DNA from: Piezodorus guildinii
Lineage: Eukaryota > Arthropoda > Insecta > Hemiptera > Pentatomidae
DNA length: 64,000 nt
Assembly (NCBI GenBank): GCA_023052935.1
Contig: JAJSOM010000006.1
Location: 1-64,000, forward strand
Direction: 5' to 3'
How positions within the stretch are numbered: the stretch's first letter is position 1; each line of letters opens with the position of its first letter. Below, piece after piece: positions 20,933 to 31,693 of the stretch. A model generated the notes under the pieces. The model was not told where the DNA came from. It saw only the letters and a list, made by a program, of their open reading frames with translations, and made no database searches. Made by a program: the position numbers and the translations under genes.

Positions 20933-23176
20933 GAAATATCAGAAATGTATCGATTCCAAGAAAACCGTGGACTCCTTCAACAACAGGACGCACCTATGGT
21001 AGACGATGTAAGTTTTTTAAATATATGATATGTATTCGGACAAATGAAGTTAGCATCTGGTTTATTCAACAATATATTTTTTTATTTAAAGGGTTATGAA
21101 GAACCTTCATCATCCGATGACGTAGTAGCTGTTGTAAGAGAGCACGAGGAGGATATGGTAAGGAATTAGTGTATTATTTACAGATATTTGTTTACTTATT
21201 AATCATCTTATGAATGTGCATTTCTGATATATATGTTTTATTTTTATTGAAGGATTATAACGAAGCTGTCCCCAAAGACGCTCCAGAGGAGGCTGCTCCA
21301 ATCAGACCGTCTGTCATTGTGGTAATTAATTTAGTCATTATCTAAAACCTCTCTGATTATCTTCTGATGCAAAGCATAACTCTGTTACTAATAATCCTAT
21401 CTTTGTGCTGCTTTACAGAATGCTCAGGTGGAACCGGACTCCACATCAATGCCTCAGTCTTCAGATCGCAACGTAGGAGAGGGCCGCGAACCAGAGGTAA
21501 GTTCGAAAAAAATTAATTATTTATATTATATATCGATTATACTATATACTAGCTAACAGATAAAAAAAATCTATTGCGCGCAACTCAAATATTTACCTAC
21601 CTCCTTTAAAAGGCACATTTAATTAAATTGCGATTGGAGAAAAGAATAATATTGTTTTAATAAGTGTTTGTAAAATTCATTTTATTCTATTATAACATAA
21701 ACATAAAAGTATTGTCTATAAAAACAGTATATTATTCATCTACAGCATATGAAAAAGTTAAACCTGGCAAATTATGTCCCATTTTATTTAATAGTTATAA
21801 CATTATTTCATAACTAAATAGTTAAAATTGAAAATTTGATAGAATAAATCTTCTATAAATTTAATATCCGTTGCTTTAAAAATGTAAAAAATACATTGCA
21901 TAAAGTGACCGTTCTGGTTCGTAGAAAAATTCTTCTAGCATACACGAGATATGAAATATAATTTTCATACACTTTTTCGTTATACAGCTAGACTTATCAT
22001 ACACACCGAGACTGAGGTAAACCTAAAACGTAACGTAAGGTTTCGAAAACTTAACGATAGAAAATTTCCCCTATTATATATTTCATAAAAAAGGTAAGAG
22101 AATGTTATAATTAATTGTCTTTTAAGATTAGTACGGGTTGAGCTTTGGGGCTCTACTAAAACATCAAATTCTTCCCCTTATTCAATTCCTGCAATCCTAA
22201 ATCCTACGAAAAATCCTCAATGCTCCTTACTTTGTCACCAACAAACTCATCCATAAAGACCTCAATGTCTCATATGTTGCTGATTTGGCCCGTACTAGAT
22301 ATCATTCCTTCCATGACAAACTCCACTCCCACATTAACCCACTAGTTTCAATCCTTGCTTCCTCTACCATTCCTGACAATCCTCCGAGGCGTCTGAAAAG
22401 AAGATGGCCTCGAGACCTTCTAGTGTAGATTACCTAGTGGAATGTTGCCAATGGGCATATTCTCTTCATGTTTGTTATCCATATTATGAGATAATTTACT
22501 TGATGTATTTACTAATACAGCTGTATATTTCAATAAATAAATAAGTAAAAAAAAAAAAAGATTGGTATGCTCTGAGGATACTACGAACCGACACATTAAG
22601 AAATCACTTCTTTAATTAAAAAGCGTTTATTTTTTCTCTCTTTGTGATGTTTTTTTTTTTTTTTTTTTTATGGAATATATATTAAGTATTTTATACTAAT
22701 CCTCACACTTTCAGGATCTGCAAAGGCCTGCTAAACTGAGGCTAGTGACAAACTACTTGCGGGAATTGCAGGAGACTCGTGACATGGTTGAGATAGCAGC
22801 CGTTCCTCTAATACACTTGGCAGCTCGAAATGGAAGGACGGAAGTGGTCGAAGCACTTCTATATCTCGGTATGAGCCCTGACTTCCTGAGTGATGAAGGA
22901 TGGACGGCCCTCCACGAGGCGGCGTATGCGGGGAGCAGCGGCACCGTCCAGCTGTTGCTGTCCCGGGGCGCGGACATAGAGGAACGGACAAACGACAATT
23001 GGGCTCCACTCCATTTAGCGGCGGAACGAGGCCATCTTGCAGTAGTAACGATCCTGCTCAGAGCTGGGGCCCGAGCGGACGCCACGACAGTCGACGGCCT
23101 CGACGCCTTAGACTATGCCTACAGCAACAACCATCACGATGTCTTAGATCTTCTGCTACGGTACCTTAATCAATGA
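20933..23176 (+). CDS. Ankyrin-repeat gene, copy B (five visible exons)
   Basis: Exons 20933-21007, 21092-21157, 21253-21321, 21419-21496 and 22715-23176, each bounded by AG and GT. All exon lengths (75, 66, 69, 78, 462) are multiples of three and every junction is phase 0. The four short exons encode an acidic, low-complexity segment (EISEMYRFQENRG, GYEEPSSSDD, DYNEAVPKDAPEE, NAQVEPDSTSMPQ). The last exon adds DLQRPAKLRLVTNYLRELQE and about three ankyrin repeats, ending LLRYLNQ and TGA at 23174-23176. In total 250 residues are seen and the N-terminus is missing. The first three introns are 84-97 bp; the last is 1218 bp and holds a LINE tail. Ankyrin repeats imply a protein-binding role; the acidic head is probably disordered. 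I do not recognise the family. Confidence 0.85.
22133..22560 (+). mobile_element. Jockey-type LINE tail in ankyrin intron (copy B)
   Basis: Paralogue of 494-905 with the same truncation point and A-run. It encodes the same ORF2 C-terminal block (RRLKRRWPRDLLV) before a TAG stop. It retains a short segment in the 3' UTR (CTCTTCATGTTTGTTATCCA, about 22462) that copy A lost. Confidence 0.85.
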
Positions 23177-23410
23177 CAATTGTCTAAATAGAAGATTTAC
23201 TGTATATGAATGTATATATCTACAGATTTTATGATTGTGATATCCTATCTATACTTAGTCCATAGATGTTAACTCAAATTGTTTGAATTAATCTAGTCAA
23301 TGATTTAAGTTTAACATGATATGTTTTTTACCAAGAGATGATGATTTTTAGTCTGTCCTTTAGACAGAACGGAAGAATTTTTTTTATTTTAATGTAAAAA
23401 TTGTTATATA

Positions 23411-23470
<60 letters not shown>

Positions 23471-23919
23471 TTTCTAATTGTTTATGAAAATACTATTAAT
23501 ATATGTATATTAGATTTAGTCTACTTGAATAATTGATATTGTTTTATATGATATGCATTTTATAATTTTTTACATAATGTCTCTTAAATACACTTTTTTA
23601 AATTTATTAAACTGAATTTATGTTTTTTATTAGCCCTTCCACCAGAGGTGTTGAGTTGTTATTATGAATGCTTCAAGTTTCTTGGTGATGGAAATATGAT
23701 GTTGACAAATTTTATGGGAAAAAAGAAAATAGAATTAGTACCTTAACGGAAATAAACTAAATCATATGATTCTCAATTTTTTTAAAATGATTTGATGTAA
23801 TAATATATATAAATATTTGAAGTACAACATATGAATTTCCCAGAAAAGAATAAATAATAATAATGATCTTGAGGCTCTATTAAACAATCATAGGTCCAAC
23901 ACATTTTATTGATATTTTT
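23177..23919 (+). other. 3' flank of ankyrin copy B with (AT)n microsatellite
   Basis: Counterpart of 1520-2287. No coding signal. An AT dinucleotide run occupies about 23417-23462, shorter than in copy A, as expected for a slippage-prone tract after duplication. Confidence 0.6.
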
Positions 23920-24429
23920 TTTTTTTATTTATTTATTTAGACAGAAACAATTCTTTATTGAGTAATATTACAATCAGTCCCATTTAGCTCATTTTTAATA
24001 GTGATGAAGTACAACGTTCATACTACATTCACACGATATATAGCATTTCCAATTCAAATCAACCTTTTCCAAGTCAAATTCAACCTTTTCCAAGTCAAAT
24101 TCAACCTTTTCCAAGTCAAATTCAACCTTTTCCATTTCAAATTCAACCTTTTTCGATTTCAATAAAATAATAAAAATCAAATGTACATGATTTTATGTTT
24201 TAATGGTTATTTTAATTACATCTTGTGTTTTTAACCCTTGTGGCTTGTTAAATGTTCCCAGGGGCCTTTCTACATATAATTAGTCACGAATATAATAATA
24301 AGTATAACCGATACTTTAATTTTAAGACATTTGCGATACAAGATCTGGTAGTCGGATTAGCGGGATTCGTTTTTTTTAGTTTTATAATCGCGGGCGAAAA
24401 TATTATCAATAGAGGTTTATTTTAACTTT

Positions 24430-25090
24430 TTCGTATTTTATTGGATACCAGGCTCAGTTGCTGCGTTCCCAAAGGTTCGTTACCGACTACACTATTAATT
24501 TCAATAGCGCTCGCTCAAATATGGGTTTATTATAACTTTTTCGTATTTATTGGATACAAGGCTCAGCAGATGCGTTCCCAAAGGTTCGTTACCGATTATA
24601 CTATTAATTTCAATAGCGCTCGCTCAAATATGGGTTTATTATAACTTTTTCGTATTTATTGGATACAAGGCTCAGCAGATGCGTTCCCAAAGGTTCGTTA
24701 CCGACTACACTATTAATTTCAATAGCGCTCGCTCAAATATCGGTTTATTATAACTTTTTCGTATTTATTGGATACAAGGCTCAGTAGCTGCGCACCCAAA
24801 GGTTCGTTACCGATTACACTATTAATTATTCGTGCGCTCACTCAAATATGGGTTTATTATAACTTTTTCGTATTTATTGGATACTAAGCTCAGTTGCTAC
24901 GTTACGAGGGGTTCTTTCCAGACCATTCTATTAATTATTCGTGCGCTCGCTCAAATATGGGTTTATTATAACTTTTTCGTATTTATTGGATACTAGGCTC
25001 AGTAGCTGCGTTTCCAAAGGTTCGTTACCGATTACACTATTAATTGTTTTCGCGTTCGCTCAATTATGGGTTTATTATAAATTCGTGTTT
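24430..25090 (+). repeat. 109-bp tandem repeats, left arm of foldback
   Basis: Six units with starts spaced exactly 109 bp (24441 to 24986), each containing CTTTTTCGTATTTATTGGAT, a CTCAG-x-GCTGCGTTCCCAAAGG-like block and CGCTCGCTCAAATATGGG. Units differ by a few substitutions; the later ones carry ATTCGTGCGCTC in place of TTTCAATAGCGCTC. Confidence 0.85.
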
Positions 25091-25459
25091 CTTTTCTATG
25101 CTAATTTCTGTATTTGTGTTTCGGGAGTTTTGTTAGTGAATGTGTTAATGTTTTTTTAGTCAGTTGGTCTAATGTATGTTTATTTCGTGTTTTTTGTAAC
25201 TTTTCATGTATTGGGTTACCGCTTATCCTTTTTTTCAGGATAGTAAGTTATCTTTTTGGTTAATATTTTGGAGTTTGATAATAATCAGCTAAACAGAACG
25301 ATTTTATAAGAACATTCTTATTTGATAAACCTCTACTTGAGTTAGCGCAATTAAAATTAATAGTATAATCTGTAACGAGTCCTTGCTTACGCAGCGACTG
25401 AGCCTAGTATGCAGTAAATACAAACAAGTTAAAATAAAGCTCTTGTTGAGCGAGAGCAC

Positions 25460-26100
25460 TTAAAATAAATTGAATAATTGGGATAGCAACCTCCGCAACG
25501 CATCAACTGAGCCTAATAGCGAATAAATACGAATAAGTTATAATAAACCCATATTTGAGCGAGCGCACGAATAATTAATAGAATGGTCTGGAAAGAACCC
25601 CTCGTAACGTAGCAACTGAGCTTAGTATCCAATAAATACGAAAAAGTTATAATAAACCCATATTTGAGTGAGCGCACGAATAATTAAAAGTGTAATCGGT
25701 AACGAACTTTTGGGAGCGCAGCTACTGAGCCTTGTATCCAATAAATACGAAAAAGTTATAATAAACCGATATTTGAGCGAGCGCTATTGAAATTAATAGT
25801 GTAGTCGGTAACGTACCTTTGGGAACGCAGCTACTGAGCCTTGTATCCAATAAATACGAAAAAGGTATAATAAACCCATATTTGAGCGAGCGCTATTGAA
25901 ATTAATAGTGTAGTCGGTAACGAACCTTTGGGAACGCAGCTACTGAGCCTTGTATCCAATAAATACGAAAAAGTTATAATAAACCCATATTTGAGCGAGC
26001 GCGATTAAAATTAATAGTGTAGTCGGTAACGAACCTTTGGGAACGCAGCAACTGAGCCTGGTATCCAATAAATACGAAAAAGTTAAAATAAACCTCTATT
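25460..26100 (-). repeat. 109-bp tandem repeats, right arm of foldback
   Basis: Inverted counterpart of the left-arm array (reads CCCATATTTGAGCGAGCG on the plus strand), again with about 109-bp spacing. The order of variant units mirrors the left arm: the ATTCGTGC-type units lie nearest the centre. The whole arm was therefore duplicated in inverted orientation, not expanded independently. Confidence 0.8.
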
Positions 26101-26530
26101 GATAATATTTTCGCCCGCGATTATAAAACTAAAAAAAACGAATCCCGCTAATCCGACTACCAGATCTTGTGTCGCAAATGTCTTAAAATTAAAGTATCGG
26201 TTATACTTATTATTATATTCGTGACTAAATATATGTAGAAAGGCCCCTGGGAACATTTAACAAGCCACAAGGGTTAAAAACACAAGGTTCAATTAAAATA
26301 ACCATTAAAACATAAAATCATGTACATTTGATTTTTATTATTTTATTGAAATCAAAAAAAGTTTGAATTTGAAATGGAAAAGGTTGAATTTGACTTGGAA
26401 AAGGTTGAATTTGACATGGAAAAGGTTGAATTCGACTTGGAAAAGGTTGAATTTGACTTGGAAAAGGTTGAATTTGACTTGGAAAAGGTTGAATTTGACT
26501 TGGAAAAGGTTGAATTTGACTTGGAAATGC

Positions 26531-27186
26531 TATATACAAAATAATGAATTTATATAATAATATTACAATATACATACATACAAAACAAAATCAATAAAAA
26601 TATATACAAAAGTCCCTCATACCTATATACAATTCTCAAGCATACGTGAGTGGAGAATCTAGCCTATGCTAGAACTCCTATATACATGTTACAAGAGGTC
26701 TCGAGGCCACTTCCGTTTCAACCTTCTGGGGGCGGGTGGGATGGTAGGTGAGTGGAGCTGGAAATGGATTGAACTAGAGGATCGGGGTGATGAATAAGGT
26801 TCTGTTGAAATTTAGAGAATTTTGATGGTCTGAGGTCTAAAATAAATGGAATATTTAGATCGCGGTGTAAGGTATGGTTGGATACATTATAAGGAGCATT
26901 GACTATTGTTCGGAGGACTTTGGATTGGAAGGATTAAATGCGTTTGATGTTAAAAAATTTGGCTGTCCCCCACAGTTCAAGTCCGTAGGTCCAGATATGT
27001 TTTAGTACTGTCTTGTATTGTATATTAGCAGTTTTTTTTCAATAGATGGTTTAGAATTTCTGTTCAGTAGTCTGTATGATTGGCCAAATCGTCGATTAAG
27101 TTCTTGTCGTTTAAGTCTAGTGTGCGGGTTCTAAGTTAGTCTTTTGCCCAGAAGAAAGCCAAGATACCGGACTGTGTCAGAGAAAG
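26531..27186 (-). pseudogene. LINE family F 3' end (segmental duplication 1, copy B)
   Basis: Continuation of the LINE 3' UTR interrupted by the foldback (its first part is 23920-24042). It includes the C-terminal ORF2 block near 26700-26730, seen as GAGGTCTCGAGGCCACTTCC on the plus strand. It matches 2408-3065 and stops at the duplication boundary. No intact frame. Confidence 0.8.
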
Positions 27187-28010
27187 GAATGAGATTGGTG
27201 AATTAATATATAGGTAATCTGATGTAAATAACTTAATTTTAACTTCAGATGAAACAAAATGTCATTTCAATAAAGAACACAATGGAAAACAATTAAATAA
27301 ATAGTGATTTCTGTTCTGAAGATTTAGTAGGTTGTCCAAAACGTCGACTAAAGAATATTAAAATAATTTTTATATCATAACTTTATAATAAGGAAGAAAC
27401 ATTTCAAGATCATTTTAATTCTGAATATTTTATTTGGTCCATGCAAGATGCAAGACGATACTTATAATTATAATGATTTTTTATTTTTAGGTACTTTTCA
27501 AATAAAGCAAGTGATCCATATTTTTCACTCAACAATATTTTCATTTTTTTTTTTCTCTCCAACATTTCAGTCTTTTGCCAATTTCAAACAACGGCAACTA
27601 ACATCATTTATTTTTAAATTAAAAGATAATCAACATCTAGTTTTCACACTGTTATAACAGATTTTACATACCATTATAAAAAAAAAAATATACTTTAGGC
27701 TGAAACTAGCCTTGTGACCTTGTTATCATCTACTGGATTAAGGTAATATATCCTTTTACTTTTAACAATATTTGATCCTAAAAACATTATTTTTTCTTAT
27801 CTTTACTCAGAATGTATTAATTTCAAAAGATATATGTGAAATAACAATTAAGGTAATATTACGATATACATTGTTCCATCATTTCGTTTCCTCCTCCTCT
27901 AATTAATCAATTGCACCATTGTTTTCACAGCCAAATCTCTTTAAACAATTTTTATATATTTATATTATGTATATATATATATATAAATATATATATATTT
28001 GAGTGAATAC
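27187..28010. other. AT-rich DNA with a degraded Penelope-related fragment
   Basis: No gene. About 27540-27750 resembles the small palindrome at 14.6-14.9 kb in two blocks (a CTTTTGCCAATTTCAA-like part and GTTATCATCTACT preceded by AGGCTGA). It may be an old copy of that element. An AT dinucleotide run at about 27966-27998 abuts the Gypsy element. Confidence 0.4.
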
Positions 28011-28181
28011 TCAAAACTGGAGAACCTCGCGAGGCCAACGGAGAAGCAGCGGACACCACTCCAGTGAGGATTCGTCCGTAGAGGAGAGCGTGGGATCTGG
28101 ATCCTGAGGGAGACGTTTCTCGACCTCAGGCTGCTGACAGGGCATAACCGACGAGTAAGAACCCACATAGTCGAAAGGCTT

Positions 28182-30023
28182 ATGCCAGGGTATGACGTAA
28201 TCATAGGATGTGATATCCTGAGGAAGGGGGGCCTTAGGATGCGAGTGAAGGGCAAAAACTGGCGGTATCAGATCGGAAGGGTGGATTACAACACCGTCAT
28301 GGGCGAGTCGGTGGAGGACATCAAAATAGGAGTCGTGAGTTGTGCGGAGGAGTCGATCGAACGGGTAGTCCGTCAGAATAGGGACCTATTTCACGGACCT
28401 AATGAAATTCTTCCGACTACGGGGCGAACTGTCCATCGAATTAACCTCGTGACGAACAACCCCGTTTACGTAAAGGACCGACGGTACCCCCAAGCTATGA
28501 GAGAGATCATAAGTAGGCAACTGCAGGAGATGCTGCAACAAGGGGTCATTCGAAACAGCACGTCCCCGTTTAATAGCCCATTGTGGGTTGTCGAAAAGCG
28601 GCAGAACGGGCCGACGGGAGAGAAGCAGTATAGCGTAGTAGAGGATTACCGCAAATTGAACGAAGCCACCATAGACGAGCGGTACCCACTGCCCAGCATT
28701 GAGTACATCTTAGATCGACTTTCCGGAGCCACGATATTTAGCACGTTGGACCTGAAGAGCGGCTACCACCAGGTCCGGATGGTGGAGGAGGACGTAGCGA
28801 AGACGGCATTTTCATGGGAGAGGGGGCACTTCGAGTTCGTGCGGATGCCTTTCGGCCTCAAGGGAGCCCCATTGACGTTCCAGCGGCTAATGGACGAGTT
28901 CCAGAGAGAATTGGGGGAGGACTTTACTCAGGTCTATATGGACGACCTGATCGTTTTCAACCGTACTAAAGGCAAGCACGTTGAGCACTTGGCACGGGTG
29001 TTCCGGAGGATACGTGAATTCGGGCTGCGGTTGTCTCGAGAGAAGTCGAAATTCGGGTTCCGGGAAATCAAATTTCTGGGACATGTAGTTTCACGCAACG
29101 GGATACAGCCGGATCCGGAGAGAGTGACAGCCATCCAGGAAGCCTCCTTACCCACAAACGTCCGCGGGGTTCGGCGGTTCTTAGGGATGGTAAATTACTA
29201 CAGAAGATTCATTCCGGGGATAGCTGCATTGACGCAACCGCTCACGGACGTGCTGAAGAAGGGAAAACGATTTTGCATGGGGCCGGGCCAGATTGATAGC
29301 GTCCGCAAATGCCGGGAGGTTCTGACGACTAGGCCGCTGCTAGCTTTTCCCGACTTCCAACGAACGTTCCTCATTACGACGGACACGAGCGAGGTGGCGG
29401 TGGGAGCGGTCCTGTCGCAGAATTTCGAGGCGGGGGAAAAACCGATTGCGTACGCAATTCGGAAGTTGAACGAGGAAGAAGGGAGATACAGCGCCATCGA
29501 ACGCGAGCTCCTGTCGGTGGTGTGGGCCGTCGAGTATGGACGGCGTTTCGAGCTAATCACGGATCACAAAACGCTCGTATATCTAGGAACGCTCAAGGAG
29601 TCATCCGCACGAATATCGCGTTGGAAGGAGCGCCTTGCTCCGTACAACTTTCACATCGTGCATCGGAAGGGGGTGGAGAACGCGGTAGCTGACTGGCTGT
29701 CGCGGGACATTGTAACCATCGCAATCGATGAAGAGGGGACTTCGGGTGAACCTTTCGGCCTAAGGTACCTCCGTGATTGGGCTGAAAATGGGCCGGATAT
29801 TCCGCTGGTGCAGCAGGAGTCGAAAGACAGCGCGGGCTCGGCCGATCGGGCACGGGAATTGCCGGAGAGCGAGGATACCATAAACGGCAAGAAATTCCAG
29901 CTTATTTTCCGCTCTAAACAAGAACCAGGAATAGTTACCAAAGCCAGCACATACGACGGTCTATCGTCCGTACTAGTTCACGTTCCAACTACGCGAATTG
30001 GAACGCATCTTCTCGGAGTTTAG
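28182..30023 (+). pseudogene. Gypsy pol: protease end, reverse transcriptase, RNase H
   Basis: An uninterrupted frame of 613 residues. The Met at 28182 is not a real start: the same frame continues upstream with protease-like residues (LLTGHNRRVRTHIVERL) leading into GYDVIIGCDIL. RT (about residues 80-300) shows YPLPSIEYILDRLSG, STLDLKSGYHQV with the first catalytic Asp, MPFGLKGAPLTFQRLMD and VYMDDLIVF at about residues 250-258. RNase H (about residues 395-510) shows TTDTSEVAVGAVLSQ, IERELLSVVWA, ITDHKTLVYL and AVADWLSRD. The catalytic residues look intact, although the element as a whole is dead because gag, the 5' LTR and part of the integrase are gone. Confidence 0.88.
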
Positions 30024-30135
30024 TGTCCCGGCCCGGGGGGTGCACATCTATGTTGGGAATCGGGTTGTCGCAGATAAAATTAAGAGGTTATGACGGCGAG
30101 AGCGGATTGGGGTCGGATACCCGTTAGTCCGTTGC

Positions 30136-31219
30136 TTACGCCAGGTGGAAACCATCGCCGACCAACGAACGCAAAGTCAACTCGTGACGGATCACCATGT
30201 GGGTAAGACGAACCATAGGGGAGTTGAAGAAACGCTGCGCGCTCTGAAGGACCAATATTTTTGGAAGGGCATAAATATGACGGTCAAGGACATCATTGGC
30301 GAATGTACGGTTTGCCAGCAGGCAAAATACGACCGGAACCCGCCGTTTGCTACGCAGGTCGTCACCCCCACGTCGGAGGAACCCCTTCGCTCGGTACAGA
30401 TCGACCTGTACTCCAACGAGGGCCAGCCGTGGCTTACGCGATCTTACTAAAGGAGTCGATGGCCGTATCCCGTTGAGGAGAAAACTCCAGGGGCAATTTA
30501 GGAGAGGCGTCCTGCACTGGTGTGCGACGTATGGTGTTCCCGACGAAATCATGTCAGATTGCGGAAGAGAATTTGACAACAAATTGATTCGTGAAGAGAG
30601 TACGGGCCTGGGGATTACCTGGCGCTTTAACACACCTCATCATATTAAGGGCAGGGGCGCAGTGGAACGATTACACAACACGTTAGGGGAACATCTGCGG
30701 TTGTTCAAAGTGGGCAGGAATCTCGAGCCGTATGAAGCAATGCCGCGAGCGGTGATTGCCTACAATCATACCATTCACGCTGCGACAGGGCTGTCTCCGG
30801 TGGAGATCGTTTTTGGACAACCTCGTCGCAATCGAAGGGATTTACTTACGACGCACAATCAGGCATTCCGGGATCACCTGTTGAGTGCGCGGCTACATCA
30901 ACGGGGGCTGTGGGAACGTGTGCGCAACCCTTTAATTCGCGAAAAGGCAAAAAGGGTGGACAAGGCGAACCACCGGGCGGTGGTTTTTAAGCGTGGGACG
31001 ATTCCATTGGGCACTCTGGTCTATCGTCGGTTGCGTCGCAACAAAACTGCTCCACGCTACGAGGGTCCGTTCAAAGTAATCACCATCCGCGAGCATAATT
31101 TGTTCACCGTGCGGGACGTTAAAAATCCATCCCGCGTTCGTACGGTCCATCTCGAGGAGCTGCGGCTACCTCACTTCGTGTCATCGCCCGGGCCGGCAGA
31201 CGCGGCCCAGTCACCATAA
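30136..31219 (+). pseudogene. Gypsy integrase, frameshifted and internally deleted
   Basis: Zinc-binding HHCC part in one frame (30145-30450): DHHVGKTNHRG, then ECTVCQQAKY. The frame changes near 30450. The core has the first Asp (VQIDLYSNEG), then a deletion of roughly 60 residues. It resumes at HWCATYGVPDEIMSDCGREF with the second Asp, and the Glu lies in GRGAVERLHNTLGEHL. A C-terminal region (TIPLGTLVYRRLRRNK, RYEGPFKVITI, RVRTVHLEELR) is typical of Gypsy integrases that end in a DNA-binding beta domain. The frameshift and deletion make it non-functional. Confidence 0.82.
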
Positions 31220-31430
31220 GTTTGTCTTTGTTTTTTATTTATTTTTATTATTTTTGTTACTCAGTGATATTTTTGTTTTTTTTCTTCTAGGCCAATTATG
31301 TATTTATTTTCTTGATTAACGGTTTGTTCTGTACTACTGTACCTGTATTATTGTTATTATTAAGGATTGTGTTTTGTTCAGTGTTTTTAATTAAGTTCCT
31401 CCTACCGAAGGAACTGGAAGGGGGGAGTTA

Positions 31431-31605
31431 AGTGTGTGTAAATAGACTTTAAGGATTAGAAGTAAGACTTTAGTTAAGACTCAATAGAGATTGTAAATAA
31501 ACATTGTTTCCCTATATATATATGAGATAAAGACAAATAAAGATGAGTTGTATTCTAGAAGCTGTGTCGTTACTCTGCCCAACCCCTCCTTTTTTTTATT
31601 ATTTC
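31431..31605 (+). repeat. Candidate Gypsy 3' LTR
   Basis: Starts TGTGTGTAAATAGAC directly after a purine-rich tract and contains a TATATATATA stretch and an AATAAA-type signal near 31538. The end, near CTCTGCCCAACCCC, cannot be fixed because there is no 5' LTR in the window to compare. Confidence 0.4.
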
Positions 31606-31623
31606 AGTTCAGTCTAAACATAA

Positions 31624-31693
<70 letters not shown>

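Larger units (their letters stand above)
21639..24042. repeat. Segmental duplication 1, copy B, left part
   Basis: Matches 1-2407. It continues at 26531-27186 (matching 2408-3065) on the other side of the foldback element. Differences from copy A are scattered substitutions and small indels, with a shorter AT microsatellite at about 23417-23462. Homology must extend left of 21639 into the ankyrin gene, but copy A is cut by the window edge. Confidence 0.92.
24043..26530. mobile_element. 2.5-kb foldback element with nested tandem repeats
   Basis: Near-palindromic element. The termini are GCATTTCC and GGAAATGC. Outer 21-bp units (TTTTCCAAGTCAAATTCAACC) occur five times at the left end and eight times, inverted, at the right end. 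Inward lie unique arm sequences that pair closely (24160-24430 with 26090-26360). Next come about six 109-bp direct repeats (starts 24441, 24550, 24659, 24768, 24877, 24986) that pair with inverted copies at about 25490-26100. The loop is about 25110-25320. It interrupts a LINE 3' UTR whose intact version survives at 2400-2415; TATATA occurs on both sides of the insert but once there. No transposase frame is visible. The short open frames in the repeats are by-products. It resembles Foldback/Galileo-type architecture, which is an inference from structure alone. Confidence 0.85.
28011..31605 (+). mobile_element. 5'-truncated Ty3/Gypsy retrotransposon
   Basis: A comparatively GC-rich block in AT-rich DNA. 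It begins inside the protease region, so gag and the 5' LTR are missing. It contains protease C-terminus, RT, RNase H and a damaged integrase. Past 31219 lies an AT-rich spacer, then a purine-rich tract (GGAAGGGGGGAG near 31418-31430) and a candidate 3' LTR beginning TGTGTGTAAATAG. AT dinucleotide runs lie close to both ends. No envelope-like frame is visible. Confidence 0.85.

Noticed and set aside
24441..25159. Three overlapping frames of about 70 residues with the same repeated sequence.
   Set aside because: They are read-through of the 109-bp tandem repeats in the foldback arm; the frame is open only by repeat phase and lacks gene signals.
26318..26575. Periodic FPSQIQP or KRLNLTW peptides and a CRISPR-like look.
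   Set aside because: They are 21-bp tandem units with no spacers, forming the terminal repeat of the foldback element. The context is eukaryotic, so no CRISPR array.
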